Positions 1 through 9,963 are shown, counted from the first letter of the stretch. The stretch is DNA of 64,000 bases from Pseudomonas sp. 8Z (GCF_902506535.1 NZ_LR733826.1:589079-653078), one strand, 5' to 3'. A program made the numbers and translations. Notes: generated from the letters alone by a model not told the origin.

Positions 1-464
1 GCCAGCGTCAGCAGTTCCACGCACCAAGCCAGCAGCAGCGCGCTGATCACGCCCCAAGCAATGGCCTCGGGAGTGAGCAACACCTGATAGCGATAGGCGT
101 CGAGGGTCTCTTTGAACAAATCCGCGTCGGCGCCCGTGGCCAGGTGCCAGGCCTGCGCGTACCAGGCCCCTTGCATGGCTTGCCACTCTTCGTCGAGCAA
201 GGCCGCGCGTTGCACCAGATTGCCGACACTACGTGCATCACTCTGCATCACCGGGTCATTGCTGACGCGGTAGTGCGCCACCAGTGCATCCAGATCGCCC
301 TTGAAGAAACGCTGCGCCGTGTCACGGAAGCCCTGCAGGCTCTGCTGCGATTCCGAGCGGTGCGCCTCGACACGCTTGGCGTAGTCGTCGATGAAACCGG
401 GCACCTGAACCCCGGCTAGCAGCCCCACCGCGAATAACACCAGACGCAGGTAACTTCTGAACAT
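1..464 (-). CDS. DUF2937 family membrane protein (3' end cut by window)
   Basis: The reading frame starts at the ATG whose complement lies at 462-464 (MFRSYLRLVLFAVGLLAG) and stays open to the window edge, so the C-terminus is missing. The first 20 residues form a hydrophobic signal-anchor. A polar, mostly helical stretch with many Gln, Arg and Ala residues follows, and a second hydrophobic segment (AIAWGVISALLLAWCVELL) lies near the cut end. This two-membrane-segment layout and the N-terminal VQVPGFIDDYA motif resemble DUF2937 proteins of Pseudomonas, whose function is unknown. A GGGAGGGAAGA ribosome-binding sequence precedes the ATG. It is probably an inner-membrane protein with a periplasmic loop. 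Confidence 0.7.
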   Translation of the reverse strand, partial: MFRSYLRLVLFAVGLLAGVQVPGFIDDYAKRVEAHRSESQQSLQGFRDTAQRFFKGDLDALVAHYRVSNDPVMQSDARSVGNLVQRAALLDEEWQAMQGAWYAQAWHLATGADADLFKETLDAYRYQVLLTPEAIAWGVISALLLAWCVELLTL

Positions 465-498
465 TCTTCCCTCCCGAGGAATTTCTACCCGCTATCGA

Positions 499-1272
499 TC
501 AGGCCTTGCCATCGGCAATACATTCGCCACGGCGCCATAGCCGCCACTCACCCGGCTGGTAGAGCGACCATTGTTCGTTATCCGTTAAAGGCTCGGTCGC
601 GATCACCGTGACCACATCGTTGGGCGTGGTTTCCGCCTGGAAATCCACCTTCAGATCAGCGTCCTTTAGCTGCGCCGGGCCAAAAGGAGCACGACGGGTG
701 ATGTGCGCCAGTTTGCTGGAGCAGAAGCTGAACAACCAGTCGCCATCGCTGAGCAGGCAATTGAACACGCCGAGCTGGCGGTAACTGGCACAGGCAGCCA
801 CCAGCACCGGCAACAGCACCTCAACCCCTACCGGCTCGGGAAAGGCCCGGCGTACACGATTGAGCAGGTCGCAAAAGGCCGCCTCGCTATCAGTGTCGCC
901 CACAGGCCGATAGAAGCTGGTAGCCCCCGCCAGCCCGGCCAACTGGCCATTATGCGCGAAGCACCAATGGCGCCCCCAGAGCTCACGGCTGAACGGGTGG
1001 GTATTGGCCAGGCAGACCTGACCGACGTTGGCCTGACGGATATGACCAATCACCACCTCACTCTTGATCGGATAGCGCTGCACCAGTTGCGCCACCTCCG
1101 ATTCACTGCTCGCTCGCGGGTCCTGAAACAGACGTAAACCGCGCCCTTCATAGAATCCGATGCCCCAACCATCACGATGCGGGCCCGTGCGGCCGCCACG
1201 CTGCATCAGCCCGGTGAAGCTGAATACGATATCCGTGGGGATATTGGCGCTCATGCCGAGCAGTTCGCACAT
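499..1272 (-). CDS. Class II glutamine amidotransferase, YafJ-like
   Basis: The 257-residue product begins MCELLGMSA, so removal of the initiator Met would expose Cys2 as the N-terminal nucleophile of a class II (Ntn) glutaminase domain. Further family signatures are the GPHRDGWGIGFY segment, the FAHNGQLAG oxyanion/Asn-Gly motif and GDTDSEAAFC near residue 130. Length matches YafJ-type stand-alone glutaminases, which have no synthase domain; the ammonia acceptor is unknown. The gene is monocistronic, separated from the DUF2937 gene by about 35 bases. The call to family is secure; the substrate is not known. Confidence 0.9.
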   Translation of the reverse strand: MCELLGMSANIPTDIVFSFTGLMQRGGRTGPHRDGWGIGFYEGRGLRLFQDPRASSESEVAQLVQRYPIKSEVVIGHIRQANVGQVCLANTHPFSRELWGRHWCFAHNGQLAGLAGATSFYRPVGDTDSEAAFCDLLNRVRRAFPEPVGVEVLLPVLVAACASYRQLGVFNCLLSDGDWLFSFCSSKLAHITRRAPFGPAQLKDADLKVDFQAETTPNDVVTVIATEPLTDNEQWSLYQPGEWRLWRRGECIADGKA

Positions 1273-1517
1273 GCTTCAATTCTCCTCGCCCAGGATCAGG
1301 CTTAGGCAGTAGGTTTCATGCACAGGCGCAGGATGCTCAAGCCAAGGTGACACGGGCTCGATCAGCGCCTATCTGTGTGCATGGGAGAAGATGTCTAATG
1401 ACACGATGAACTCGCCGCGCCTATGTCGGCGATGGAAGCAACGCGCGTTGCCGAGCAGTGGTAGGCACACAGCCACCATGCTGAGCGCCTGCCCAGACAG
1501 GCGCAAGGGCCGCAGCG

Positions 1518-1994
1518 TTAGATTCGCGGCTCCAAACGACCACCGTGCTCACGGGCGTATCCACGCGACAGCGGCTCATCATCGTCATCTTCCATCCGTT
1601 CACGCAGGGTGCGCGAATCTTCTTGCCCTGCATGGCCGTCATCTGCATGGCGCCCCTGCCACCAGCGCTCGATGGGCCAGCGTATGGCAACGAAAACCAG
1701 GTACACGGCAAAGGCAATCAGGCCGTAGAGAGTCAGATCGGCCACCGCCCGCCAGGCGTTGTTACCGACTTTGAGCAGCACATCCATAGCCGTAATCGCG
1801 ATGGCCGGGGCGAATAGCTCGCGCGCCGGGTCAACAATGGTCGGGCTGAACAACAGGACAGCCACCAGCACGCGCAACGGCTCACGGGCATAGCGCCACA
1901 TCCAGCGAGTCATCCGCATCCAGACCAGCAGGCAGCCCAGTGCCGCGAAACCATAGGCGGCCCAGGCCAGAAGGTAGTCGTTTTCGTTCATCAT
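1518..1994 (-). CDS. Conserved hypothetical inner-membrane protein
   Basis: I do not recognise a characterised family. The product (about 158 residues) has an N-terminal hydrophobic segment (YLLAWAAYGFAALGCLLVW), a second around VLVAVLLFSPTIV and a third around LTLYGLIAFAVYLVFVAI. It ends in a charged, acidic cytoplasmic tail (RMEDDDDEPLSR). The frame is open further upstream, but two consecutive ATGs at 1994 and 1991 begin the membrane-protein part and the extension looks basic and unlikely; neither ATG has a strong ribosome-binding site. It is divergent from the oligopeptidase gene, with the two starts about 90 bases apart. Confidence 0.6.
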   Translation of the reverse strand: MMNENDYLLAWAAYGFAALGCLLVWMRMTRWMWRYAREPLRVLVAVLLFSPTIVDPARELFAPAIAITAMDVLLKVGNNAWRAVADLTLYGLIAFAVYLVFVAIRWPIERWWQGRHADDGHAGQEDSRTLRERMEDDDDEPLSRGYAREHGGRLEPRI

Positions 1995-2083
1995 AAGCAG
2001 GGTCGGCGTGGCAGGTCTGGCAAAGGGGCGCTTATGATAACGGCTTTTGCCCAATGCGGCGCCCCTTCGTTCTGGAGCTCACC

Positions 2084-4126
2084 ATGCCCTCTGCCCCCCT
2101 CGCCCGCCAGCTAGCCGGTCATGACCCTTATCGCTGGCTGGAGAACCGCGACAGCGACGAAGTGCTGGCCCACCTGCAAGCGGAAAACGCCTACCTCGAT
2201 AGCAAGCTCGCGGCAGAACAGCCACTGCGCGAAGCGTTATTCGAGGAAATCAAAGGACGTATTCGCGAGACCGACCTGTCACTGCCCACGCCTTGGGGCG
2301 ACTACCTCTACTACCAACGCACCACGGCCGGCGACGAATATGCGCGGCATTATCGCTGCCGTCGCCCGACGGACGGTTCACTGACCCCCGATACCGCCAG
2401 CGAAACCCTGCTGCTCGACCCCAACGCCCTGGCAGACGGCGGCTTTCTTGCGGTGGGCGCCTTCAGCATCAGCCCCGACCAGCAGCGCCTGGCCTACAGC
2501 CTGGACACCAGTGGCGACGAGATCTACCGCCTGTTCGTCAAGGAACTGGCCAGCGGCCAGATCAGCGAGCTGCCTTTCGATGACTGCGACGGCAGCATGA
2601 CCTGGGCGAACGACAGCCAGACCCTGTTCTTCACCGAACTGGACGACACCCATCGCCCCTACAAGCTCTACCGTCACCGCTTTGGCACGCAGAACGCCGA
2701 AGTGGTGTTCGAGGAGAGCGACGAGCGCTTCTTCCTGCACTGCTACCGCTCAAGCTCCGAGCGCCAGTTGATCCTGCAACTGGGCAGCAAGACCACCAGC
2801 GAAGTCTGGGTACTGGACGCCGCAACACCCGAAGCCGCCTTCACCTGCCTGGCAGCGCGCGAGGAAGGCCACGAGTACGACGCCGACCACGGCATGCTCG
2901 ACGGCCAGTGGAGCTGGCTGATCCGCAGCAACCAGAGCGGCATCAACTTCGCCCTCTACCGCGCCGACGAGGCCAGCCCACAGCGCCCGCACTGGCGCGA
3001 AATCCGCGCGCACGACCCCAAGGTGATGCTCGAAGGCGCCACACTCAACCAGCGCGCGCTCGTCCTTGCCTTGCGCGAGGGCGGCCTGCCAACTCTCGAA
3101 GTGCTGCCGCAAGGTGCCCCCGCCTATCGCGTGCAACTGCCGGATGCTGCCTACAGCCTGTACGTGCAGGACAGCCTGGAGTTTCACAGCCCGGCCATTC
3201 GCCTACGCTACGAGGCGCTCAGCCGCCCGGCGCAAATTCGCCAACTGGAGCTGGCCACAGGCGCGCAGCAGGTGCTCAAGCAAACCCCGGTAGAAGGCCC
3301 GTTCGACGCCGAGGCCTACGAAAGCCGGCGCCTCTGGGCCACGGCAGCCGATGGCACGCAGGTGCCCATCAGCCTGGTGGCGCGCCGCGACGTGTTCGCC
3401 GCAGGCCAGCCTGCCCCGCTCTACCTCTACGGTTACGGCGCCTACGGCGAAAGCCTCGACCCCTGGTTCTCCCATGCCCGCCTGAGCCTCTTGGAGCGCG
3501 GCTTCATCTTCGCCATCGCCCATGTACGCGGCGGCGGTGAGATGGGCGAAGCCTGGTATCGCAGCGGCAAGCTGGAACATAAACAAAACACCTTCGGCGA
3601 TTTCATCGCCTGCGCCGAATGCCTGATCAACGAGGGCCTGACTCAACCCGCGCAACTGGCCATCAGTGGCGGCAGCGCCGGCGGCCTGTTGATCGGCGCC
3701 GTGCTCAACCAGCGCCCGGAACTGTTCGCCGCGGCCATCGCCGAGGTGCCTTTCGTCGACGTACTCAACACCATGCTCAACCCGGACTTGCCGCTGACGG
3801 TGACCGAATACGACGAATGGGGCGACCCGAACCAGCCCGAGGTTCATGCACGCATCAAGGCCTACGCCCCATACGAGAATGTACGCGCTCAGGCGTATCC
3901 CGCGATCCTCGCCGTGGCTGGCTACAACGACAGCCGTGTGCAGTACTGGGAAGCTGCCAAGTGGGTGGCCAAACTCCGTGCCACCAAGACTGACGAGAAT
4001 TTGCTGCTACTCAAGACCGACCTCAGCGCCGGTCACGGCGGCATGAGCGGGCGCTATCAGGGCATCAAGGACGTGGCGCTGGAATATGCCTTCGTCTTCA
4101 AGGCACTGCGCATCAATAAGGATTGA
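2084..4126 (+). CDS. ptrB: Oligopeptidase B (S9A prolyl-oligopeptidase family)
   Basis: A 680-residue serine peptidase that cleaves short peptides, in the characterised enzymes after Lys or Arg. The N-terminal half is the beta-propeller gate and the C-terminal third the alpha/beta hydrolase. The triad can be placed as Ser531 (GGSAGG), Asp616 ([10 protein letters not shown]) and His651 (SAGHGG), within one residue of the numbering I recall for E. coli Opd[10 protein letters not shown] is another S9A signature. An in-frame ATG exists at 2054, but the ATG at 2084 follows a GGAG box by a normal distance and gives the usual family N-terminus. There is no signal peptide, so it is cytoplasmic. Confidence 0.93.
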   Translation: MPSAPLARQLAGHDPYRWLENRDSDEVLAHLQAENAYLDSKLAAEQPLREALFEEIKGRIRETDLSLPTPWGDYLYYQRTTAGDEYARHYRCRRPTDGSLTPDTASETLLLDPNALADGGFLAVGAFSISPDQQRLAYSLDTSGDEIYRLFVKELASGQISELPFDDCDGSMTWANDSQTLFFTELDDTHRPYKLYRHRFGTQNAEVVFEESDERFFLHCYRSSSERQLILQLGSKTTSEVWVLDAATPEAAFTCLAAREEGHEYDADHGMLDGQWSWLIRSNQSGINFALYRADEASPQRPHWREIRAHDPKVMLEGATLNQRALVLALREGGLPTLEVLPQGAPAYRVQLPDAAYSLYVQDSLEFHSPAIRLRYEALSRPAQIRQLELATGAQQVLKQTPVEGPFDAEAYESRRLWATAADGTQVPISLVARRDVFAAGQPAPLYLYGYGAYGESLDPWFSHARLSLLERGFIFAIAHVRGGGEMGEAWYRSGKLEHKQNTFGDFIACAECLINEGLTQPAQLAISGGSAGGLLIGAVLNQRPELFAAAIAEVPFVDVLNTMLNPDLPLTVTEYDEWGDPNQPEVHARIKAYAPYENVRAQAYPAILAVAGYNDSRVQYWEAAKWVAKLRATKTDENLLLLKTDLSAGHGGMSGRYQGIKDVALEYAFVFKALRINKD

Positions 4127-4208
4127 CCCACCGTTCCGTCATGGCGGCAAATCTCTTCTAGGCTCAATTCAACGGATCGTGAACGTCGGCCTAGAGGAAT
4201 ATCGCGTC

Positions 4209-5831
4209 ATGAACACGTGGAAAATTCGCACCCACCTGCTGTTACTCGCAAGCACCTTGCTGTGCGCCCTGCTAGTTGTCGGTCTGCTCGGCCTGCTGGC
4301 ACTGAAAAGCAGCGAGCAAGGCCTGCGAACTGTCTACCTTGACCGCGTGGTGCCACTGCGCGATCTCAAGGTCATCGCCGACCTCTACGCGGTCAACATT
4401 GTCGATGCCACCCACAAGGCGCGTAGCGGGGAGCTCACATACAAGGCCGCGCAGCAGCTAATTCAGCAGGCCCAGCAAGACATCAACAAGGTCTGGAAAG
4501 ACTACCTCGGCACAGTGCTTATCCCCGAAGAAACGCGCCTGATCGATGAAATAACGCCCATGATGCGTAACATTCACGCCCCCATACAGCGTTTACAGCA
4601 ATGGCTGGAGCAGCCTGATAAAGATGCGCTCGAGCAATTCGCCAGAACCGAACTTTACCCCCTGATCGACCCAATCTCGAACAAGTTTTCCGAGTTGATC
4701 GAGGTGCAACTGGTGGAAGCCAAACGCCAATACCAACTTGGTGAAGCGACCTACTCAAACAGCCTCCAGCAGATCATTGCCCTACTGCTTCTGGCACTAG
4801 TGGTCGGCATCGGGCATGCGCTTTACTTCGGCCGCTTGCTCGCTCGCCAACTGGGCGCTGAACCCGCCGAGTTGGAGGCCATCAGCGCGCGCATCGCCAA
4901 TGGCCATCTGCAAGCCTCACAGGATCTGCCTACCCCCAAGAGCGGCGTGCTGAAGTCGGTGCAGGCCATGCGCCAAAATCTGCATCAGGTGGTCGGCAAT
5001 ATCGGTGACGCCTCCGAGCAGATCGAGTCTGCTACGCAGCAGCTCGCAGTCTCCTCCGAGCGGGTACTCAATAACGCCAACACTCAAAGCGATACCGCCT
5101 CGGCTATGGCCGCAGCCGTGGAGCAACTGTCGGTCAGCATCAACCATATCGCCGAGCAGGCCCAGCAAACCCATGAGCATGCCAAACGCGCCCAAGCACT
5201 AGCTGGCGACGGCATGCAGGTGACCACCCAGGCCATCGATGAAATTCGCCAGGTTGCCGCCTTGGTGGCACGCTGCTCGACGGATATCGAAGAACTGGCG
5301 GCGCAGTCGGGCAATATCAGCGCCATCGTCAATGTGATTCGCGGTATTGCCGAACAAACCAACCTGCTGGCTTTGAATGCCGCCATTGAAGCCGCCAGAG
5401 CCGGGGAGCAGGGTCGAGGCTTTGCCGTGGTGGCCGATGAAGTGCGCAGTCTGGCTGGCCGTACAGCGCAATCGACCACCGAGATTGTCAACCTGATCGA
5501 GGCCATTCAAGGTGGCGTGCAGCAAGCCAGCAGTAGCATGCAGCTCACCTGCTCACGGGTCGATACAGGGTTGCACTTGACCGAGCGCAGCACTGCCACC
5601 ATGGCCGACATCCACCAGGCTCTGGATGATTCTCTGAGCGCGATAGGCGGAATAGCTACCGCCCTGCAACAACAGCGAGCCGCCAGCGAGCAGGTCGCAC
5701 AGAACGTCGAGCAGGTGGCGCAGATCGTCGAGGAAAACTCTGCCGCGCAAGGCGGCATCGTTCAGGCTATCCATGGTCTGCAAGGCATGACACAGCGCCT
5801 GCAAAGCGTGGTGCAGCGCTTCACTCTGTAG
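4209..5831 (+). CDS. Methyl-accepting chemotaxis protein (four-helix-bundle sensor type)
   Basis: A 540-residue chemoreceptor. TM1 is near residues 11-33 and TM2 near 188-208 ([14 protein letters not shown]). The roughly 155-residue periplasmic part between them looks helical, as in 4HB_MCP sensor domains. A HAMP-like linker follows, then a cytoplasmic signalling domain with the hairpin tip [20 protein letters not shown] and [16 protein letters not shown]. The ATG at 4209 follows an AGAGGA box; the upstream extension of the frame lacks a membrane segment and overlaps ptrB, so it was rejected. No NWETF-type CheR tether is seen at the C-terminus. The ligand cannot be predicted. The 3' end overlaps the convergent next gene by 11 bases. 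Confidence 0.92.
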   Translation: MNTWKIRTHLLLLASTLLCALLVVGLLGLLALKSSEQGLRTVYLDRVVPLRDLKVIADLYAVNIVDATHKARSGELTYKAAQQLIQQAQQDINKVWKDYLGTVLIPEETRLIDEITPMMRNIHAPIQRLQQWLEQPDKDALEQFARTELYPLIDPISNKFSELIEVQLVEAKRQYQLGEATYSNSLQQIIALLLLALVVGIGHALYFGRLLARQLGAEPAELEAISARIANGHLQASQDLPTPKSGVLKSVQAMRQNLHQVVGNIGDASEQIESATQQLAVSSERVLNNANTQSDTASAMAAAVEQLSVSINHIAEQAQQTHEHAKRAQALAGDGMQVTTQAIDEIRQVAALVARCSTDIEELAAQSGNISAIVNVIRGIAEQTNLLALNAAIEAARAGEQGRGFAVVADEVRSLAGRTAQSTTEIVNLIEAIQGGVQQASSSMQLTCSRVDTGLHLTERSTATMADIHQALDDSLSAIGGIATALQQQRAASEQVAQNVEQVAQIVEENSAAQGGIVQAIHGLQGMTQRLQSVVQRFTL

Positions 5832-6132
5832 CGCTTCGCGATCTTGCCTCCGGCAAGCGCTTCAACTCCTGGCTATTGCGGCGCAGTTGCTGATCGAGCT
5901 GCGGTATCGGCTTGTCCACCTCTGGCCGCACTGCAGCCCCAGGCAATGGTGGCTGCAAGGGCGGTAAATCCTGGCGTCGGGTAGGCGCTGGGACAACGGG
6001 CTGAGCATAGGGCTGTGGTGTGGCCGTACCCGGTGACCCTGGTACGGGCGTCGCAGGCAGGCGCATGGGTTCTTGCGCATGAGCCAGGGCTGCGCAGAGC
6101 AGAATCAACAGAGTGAATACGCGAAAGAGCAT
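5821..6132 (-). CDS. Secreted proline-rich hypothetical protein
   Basis: A 103-residue product with a clear Sec signal peptide ([20 protein letters not shown], cleavage probably after AHA). The mature part is rich in Pro, Gln and Arg (PLQPPLPG and similar) and ends with a charged helix-like stretch ([19 protein letters not shown]). I recognise no domain. The low-complexity sequence suggests a disordered periplasmic protein. It converges on the chemoreceptor gene and overlaps its last 11 bases. A GGAGG box precedes the ATG. Confidence 0.65.
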   Translation of the reverse strand: MLFRVFTLLILLCAALAHAQEPMRLPATPVPGSPGTATPQPYAQPVVPAPTRRQDLPPLQPPLPGAAVRPEVDKPIPQLDQQLRRNSQELKRLPEARSRSATE

Positions 6133-6207
6133 GACAGGCCTCCTGCACGAAGGGCTTTCGTTCTATTCTGGCAGCCCAAGCATTCGAATGTTCAAGCAGA
6201 TCGCCCC

Positions 6208-6573
6208 ATGACCACCAGCAAACTCGACAAAATCCTCGCCGAAGCCCAGCACCGCCGCGAAACCAGCTACCGCGAAAAAGCCCTGCGCATGTACCCGCAC
6301 ATCTGTGGCCGTTGCGCCCGTGAGTTCAGCGGTAAGCGCCTGAGCGAGCTGACCGTGCACCACCGCGACCACAACCACGACAACAACCCGGAGGACGGCT
6401 CCAACTGGGAACTGCTGTGCCTGTTCTGCCACGACAACGAGCACCAGCGCCAGGTCGATCTGCATTATCAAAAGGAAGAAGCCGCCAGCGCCGGATCCGG
6501 CAGCAAGGTCACGCACAAAGGTCTGGCAGGGTTGGCGGCGCTGCTGGGCAAGACGGAAGATAAGCAAGGCTGA
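6208..6573 (+). CDS. yajD: YajD-type HNH nuclease-fold protein
   Basis: A 121-residue protein with a zinc-binding pair (CGRCAREF), the HNH core motif (LTVHHRDHNHDNNP, then NWELLCLFCHDNEHQ) and a second CxxC (CLFC). This is the layout of YajD-family HNH proteins, whose biological substrate is not established. The reading frame extends upstream to 6073, but the MTTSKLDKIL start is preferred because it gives the family N-terminus. The C-terminal 30 residues (Gly/Ser linker plus LAGLAALLGK) look flexible. Confidence 0.88.
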   Translation: MTTSKLDKILAEAQHRRETSYREKALRMYPHICGRCAREFSGKRLSELTVHHRDHNHDNNPEDGSNWELLCLFCHDNEHQRQVDLHYQKEEAASAGSGSKVTHKGLAGLAALLGKTEDKQG

Positions 6574-6585
6574 AAGCCATCACCC

Positions 6586-6656
6586 GTAGGAACGAATTCA
6601 TTCGCGATACTTGCCGGCGCGGCGCCAGCACTTTTCGCGGATAAATCCGCTCCTAC
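6586..6656. repeat. REP-like inverted repeat, copy 1
   Basis: The sequence begins GTAGGAACGAATTCATTCGCG and ends CGCGGATAAATCCGCTCCTAC, giving imperfect complementary ends around a GC-rich centre. It is the GTAGGAGCG REP family common between Pseudomonas genes. It lies just after yajD and 44 bases before a second copy. Confidence 0.75.
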
Positions 6657-6699
6657 CGACCGTGCGTCTAGACAGCTTCGGCGCAGGGGCAACGCTTTT

Positions 6700-6744
6700 G
6701 TAGGAGCGAATTCATTCGCGATTCGCGGCAAAAGCCGCTCCTAC
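6700..6744. repeat. REP-like inverted repeat, copy 2
   Basis: A compact element with GTAGGAGCGAATTCATTCGCG at the left and GCCGCTCCTAC at the right, which pair with each other (GTAGGAGCG with CGCTCCTAC). Together with copy 1 it forms a tandem REP pair between two convergent genes, a position where such elements often act as transcript ends. Confidence 0.75.
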
Positions 6745-6760
6745 GGAAGCAATACGCACA

Positions 6761-7996
6761 CTACTTCAGCAGGCGCGTATCGAGGGTCTTCGATGGGCCG
6801 CCGAGAACATTCTCGGTGATGTCGATGAAATCCTTGGTGCTGACCCGATCCAGACGCATCAGGCCACGGGTCACGTCATCCAGGGATAGGTTGCCCTTGT
6901 CCTTGGTCTTCTGCCGAATCTCGCGATCCAGCTCCTGCAGCAACAGCACGGCACGGGCGGTCACCGGCCCGTTGGCGCTGTTGGTGCGCAGGCTGGTAAC
7001 CGGCTTGCTCCAGTCGATCAGTTGCTCGCGGATTTTCTGGTAGCGCTCCTCGCTGACACCTCCGGCACGACGCATCAACTCGATGGAGTAATACTCAGCC
7101 AGCCCCTCGGCGATCCAGTCGCTACGCTCGCGCCCGTAGATACGCCCGAACACGTGAACCAGCTCGTGCACCAGTGAGCTGGTGCCATTTTCGCTGACCA
7201 GCGGACGATCACTGTGCATGTAATAAGAGTTGGAGGCAGACAAGCCACCGCGCCACATCGGGTCACCAGCGCCGACGATCAGCAGCTTGTCGGGGTCGCG
7301 CGGGAATACCTGCTGCAATTGCGGCCAGACGAAGGTAAGGAATGTCATGATGTCCATGCGGCGCATGCCCTCACCGACCGGTGCGGAGATCGCCACTTCG
7401 GTATCGCCGAGTTGTGTGCGCCGCGTGCCCAGCTTACCGGCCAGCATCCAGCCGGTTGGGCGATCGAAGTTGCGCTGCGGGTTATCGATGCGAAAACGGT
7501 TCTTGCCAATGCGTGGCCAGCCGGTTTCCACGCTTTTCCAGCCCTTGGGCAACTCAAACTGCAGGCGTGCCACCAGGTCGGTCTTGTCCGCCATGTCGAG
7601 CTGCGCAGGCGGCACCAGATCGTCACCGCGCAGCAAAGCCCAATCGGAGGTCATACGCGCGTCATAACGACTAGGTTTACGCTCATGATCAATCAACACA
7701 CGGTAGCTCAGTGTGCTCTTGCCCTTGCCTGGCTGCCATTTGCCGCGCCCATCCGCTTCTGACCACTGGCCATCAGCCTTGAAATCGCTGTAACGGCTCT
7801 GCTTGCCCAGGTTGAAATCCAGACTACGAATATGCTCGCCCTTCTCCAGAGTGATACTGACCTCGGCCTGATCACTCTCAGGTAAAAAGCGCACCTGATA
7901 ATCCAGATCGACTTTTTTCGTCGCCGCCCAAGTCGGCAGGCTGAGGCTCAGCAACAGCAGGGACGAATACAGCGGCAAACGCGACAGAGACAGCAT
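6761..7996 (-). CDS. Secreted HExxH zinc-metallopeptidase-like protein
   Basis: A product of 411 residues with a Sec signal peptide (MLSLSRLPLYSSLLLLSLSLPTWAA). In the C-terminal half a gluzincin-like site is visible: HELVH followed 15 residues later by a Glu within WIAEGLAEYYS. This resembles M1/M61-like peptidase domains. The N-terminal half looks like a beta-rich domain typical of such proteins. The ATG at 7996 is preferred to that at 8014 because a CAGGAGT box sits just before it and it begins directly with the signal peptide. The substrate is unknown. The gene is monocistronic; a duplicated non-coding element lies in its upstream region. Confidence 0.75.
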   Translation of the reverse strand: MLSLSRLPLYSSLLLLSLSLPTWAATKKVDLDYQVRFLPESDQAEVSITLEKGEHIRSLDFNLGKQSRYSDFKADGQWSEADGRGKWQPGKGKSTLSYRVLIDHERKPSRYDARMTSDWALLRGDDLVPPAQLDMADKTDLVARLQFELPKGWKSVETGWPRIGKNRFRIDNPQRNFDRPTGWMLAGKLGTRRTQLGDTEVAISAPVGEGMRRMDIMTFLTFVWPQLQQVFPRDPDKLLIVGAGDPMWRGGLSASNSYYMHSDRPLVSENGTSSLVHELVHVFGRIYGRERSDWIAEGLAEYYSIELMRRAGGVSEERYQKIREQLIDWSKPVTSLRTNSANGPVTARAVLLLQELDREIRQKTKDKGNLSLDDVTRGLMRLDRVSTKDFIDITENVLGGPSKTLDTRLLK

Positions 7997-8104
7997 GCAG
8001 GACTCCTGATGCACGAAGGGACTTGACTATAGGACAGCCGCACCACGAGCCAATTCCGTAGGCGGCCCCGCAAAAACAGGCGAAAAACGCTCGGTGTCGC
8101 GCAC

Positions 8105-8207
8105 GAGCCTGTTTTTAACGCAGCAATGGTAACGCACGACTGCATGGGTGCAGGAGGTAGAGCGATGCAGGAAGCCAAAGCCGAGGTAGTTCTTCAACAG
8201 CTTGTTA
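8105..8207. repeat. Duplicated non-coding element, copy A
   Basis: The 33-base block starting GAGCCTGTTTTTAACG at 8105 matches the block at 31920 (GAGCCTGTTGTTAACG) at about 26 of 33 positions by eye. Both are followed by a second shared block, TCAACAG-TT-TTA (here near 8194). The two blocks contain short complementary segments (CTGTT/AACAG), so the element could fold into a stem-loop. No protein-coding frame explains it. Confidence 0.5.
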
Positions 8208-8208
8208 A

Positions 8209-8658
8209 TCAACCCGCACGAAAAATCAGATGCTCTTCCCAGTCATCCTCGGCCACATCGTGCTCACTGAGCATGCGACCGGCCTGGGATATGCGCTCGG
8301 CATGCACCGCCTCCGGGTCGCCGCTGACAAGGTGATGCCAGTGCGGCAAATCCTTACCCTCGCTCACCAGGCGATAACCACAGGTCGGCGGCAACCATTT
8401 GAACTGGTCGGCCTGCGCCGGGGTGAGCTGGATACAGTCCGGCACATGCTTGATGCGATTGGGATAGTCACTGCAGCGACAGTTTTGTAGATCCAGCAGT
8501 TTGCAGGCGATGCGCGTGTAATAGACGGCGCCGTCGTCCTCATCCTCAAGCTTTTGCAGACAGCACAGGCCACAGCCGTCGCACAGCGACTCCCACTCGC
8601 CTGCATCAAGCTGGGCGAGGGTCTTGCGTTTCCAGAAAGGTTCGGTGGAGGTGGCCAT
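8209..8658 (-). CDS. ycgN: YcgN family cysteine-cluster protein (UPF0260)
   Basis: A 149-residue cytoplasmic protein with the cysteine cluster CDGCGLCC near residues 26-33 and later Cys residues ([31 protein letters not shown]). This pattern resembles Fe-S or zinc-binding CxxCxxxCC proteins of the UPF0260/YcgN family, whose role is unknown. The ATG at 8658 gives the family N-terminus ([14 protein letters not shown]); the longer frame lacks support. It is the last gene of the rnd-ycgL-dehydrogenase-ycgN group, as in many Pseudomonas genomes. Confidence 0.9.
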   Translation of the reverse strand: MATSTEPFWKRKTLAQLDAGEWESLCDGCGLCCLQKLEDEDDGAVYYTRIACKLLDLQNCRCSDYPNRIKHVPDCIQLTPAQADQFKWLPPTCGYRLVSEGKDLPHWHHLVSGDPEAVHAERISQAGRMLSEHDVAEDDWEEHLIFRAG

Positions 8659-8733
8659 GGCGAGCGTACGGATTCGGGCGAGCAAAGCGCGGCAGTCTAG
8701 CCCCTGTCCCGCCACAGGCCAAGGGCCGCCGAC

Positions 8734-9666
8734 TCAGTAACCGCGGGCGAAATCGACCTCGCCACGCAAAGACTCAGCAGCCTGCCAGCGCGCTAGATTG
8801 TCGAGAAACAAACCAACCATCAGGGTCGGATCGGTCGGCGCAGCACTATGCCCAGTCAACAGCAGGTTCTCCGTCGTCCAGAACGGATGCCCCACCGGCA
8901 ACGGTTCCTGGCGGCAGACATCGATCACCGCCCCGGCCAGCGCACCCTGTTGCAGGGCAGCGACCAGATCCGCCTCGACCACCGAGTTGCCACGCCCAGC
9001 GTTGATCAGCAGCGCCTCGGGACGAAAACTCGCCAGCAGGCTGGCGTCGTAAAGATCACGAGTATTCGGCGTATCAGGCAGCAGATTGATGACGAAATCA
9101 GCCCAGCCCACCAGGCGTGGCAACGCCGACATAGCCGCAACCTCGGCGAACGGTGCCTGCTCACGCGCCTCGCTCGCAACGCCGCGCAGTTCCACGCCGA
9201 ACGGCATGAGAAAGCCTGCTACGGCCTGGCCGATATCACCACAACCGACGATCAGCACCCGCCGCCCAGATAGGCTGCGCGGCAACATCTGTGCCCAGCG
9301 CTGCTCGCGCTGCGCCTGCTGGCGCTCAAACAGACGGCGTTCGTGAGCCAGTAGGTGGCCCAGCACGTATTCGGCCATCACCTGACCAAAGATGCCCACC
9401 GCCCGGCTCAAGCGGTAATCACGCGGCAAATCGTTGGCCAGCAGCGGCGTGATACCGGCCCAGGTCGATTGCAGCCACTGCGGACGCAGGCCCTGGCGCA
9501 ACAGCGGCATCAACAGTGACGGCTCACCGAGCCACAGCGGGCGCTCAGCCGCCGCTATCGCCAGCAGCTTGGGATCATCACTGGCAAACAGATCAAGCTC
9601 GGGACGCGTAGCACGAATGCGCTCGGCGTAATGAGCATGATCCGCCTCAGCAATCAGTAAACGCAT
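8734..9666 (-). CDS. D-2-hydroxyacid dehydrogenase (glyoxylate/hydroxypyruvate reductase-like)
   Basis: A 310-residue NAD(P)-dependent oxidoreductase. The Rossmann motif is VGCGDIGQ near residue 140. The catalytic Arg is in INAGRGNSV, the Glu in VCRQEPLP and the His in LTGHSAAPT, the standard order for the family. Sequence style suggests the GhrA-like subgroup, which reduces glyoxylate and hydroxypyruvate, but the substrate is not fixed by motifs. It starts four bases from the ycgL stop and is probably co-transcribed with rnd and ycgL. Confidence 0.88.
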   Translation of the reverse strand: MRLLIAEADHAHYAERIRATRPELDLFASDDPKLLAIAAAERPLWLGEPSLLMPLLRQGLRPQWLQSTWAGITPLLANDLPRDYRLSRAVGIFGQVMAEYVLGHLLAHERRLFERQQAQREQRWAQMLPRSLSGRRVLIVGCGDIGQAVAGFLMPFGVELRGVASEAREQAPFAEVAAMSALPRLVGWADFVINLLPDTPNTRDLYDASLLASFRPEALLINAGRGNSVVEADLVAALQQGALAGAVIDVCRQEPLPVGHPFWTTENLLLTGHSAAPTDPTLMVGLFLDNLARWQAAESLRGEVDFARGY

Positions 9667-9669
9667 GGC

Positions 9670-9963
9670 TCAGACCGGGTCGTTGCGGCGCAGCAGCTCG
9701 TCCGGCAGATGCTCAATGTATTCATCCTCGGGCGGCGGCATCTGCAGGTGGTAGCCCTGTTTGTCGAGGTTCTCCAGTACCTGAGTGATGTCCTCACGAG
9801 CCAGTTGCCGCTCCGGGCTGAGCACCAGATCAAAGGCATGCACAGGCGCACCGAACACCGCCAACAGCCCTTCGGGCACGCGGGTCAGTGCCTCGGCCTT
9901 GAGCACGTAGAGGTACATCTCGTTCTTGCGCGGGCTCTTGTAAATGGAACAGATGCGTTTCAC
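9670..9963 (-). CDS. ycgL: YcgL domain protein
   Basis: A 97-residue protein read from a GTG start at 9963 as (V/M)[19 protein letters not shown], the canonical YcgL N-terminus. The GTG overlaps the rnd stop codon (GTGA), and an AAGGAG box lies just upstream inside rnd, which decides the start. YcgL is a small alpha/beta protein without an established activity. The overlap with rnd indicates translational coupling and suggests a role linked to RNA metabolism (inference only). Confidence 0.88.
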   Translation of the reverse strand: MKRICSIYKSPRKNEMYLYVLKAEALTRVPEGLLAVFGAPVHAFDLVLSPERQLAREDITQVLENLDKQGYHLQMPPPEDEYIEHLPDELLRRNDPV

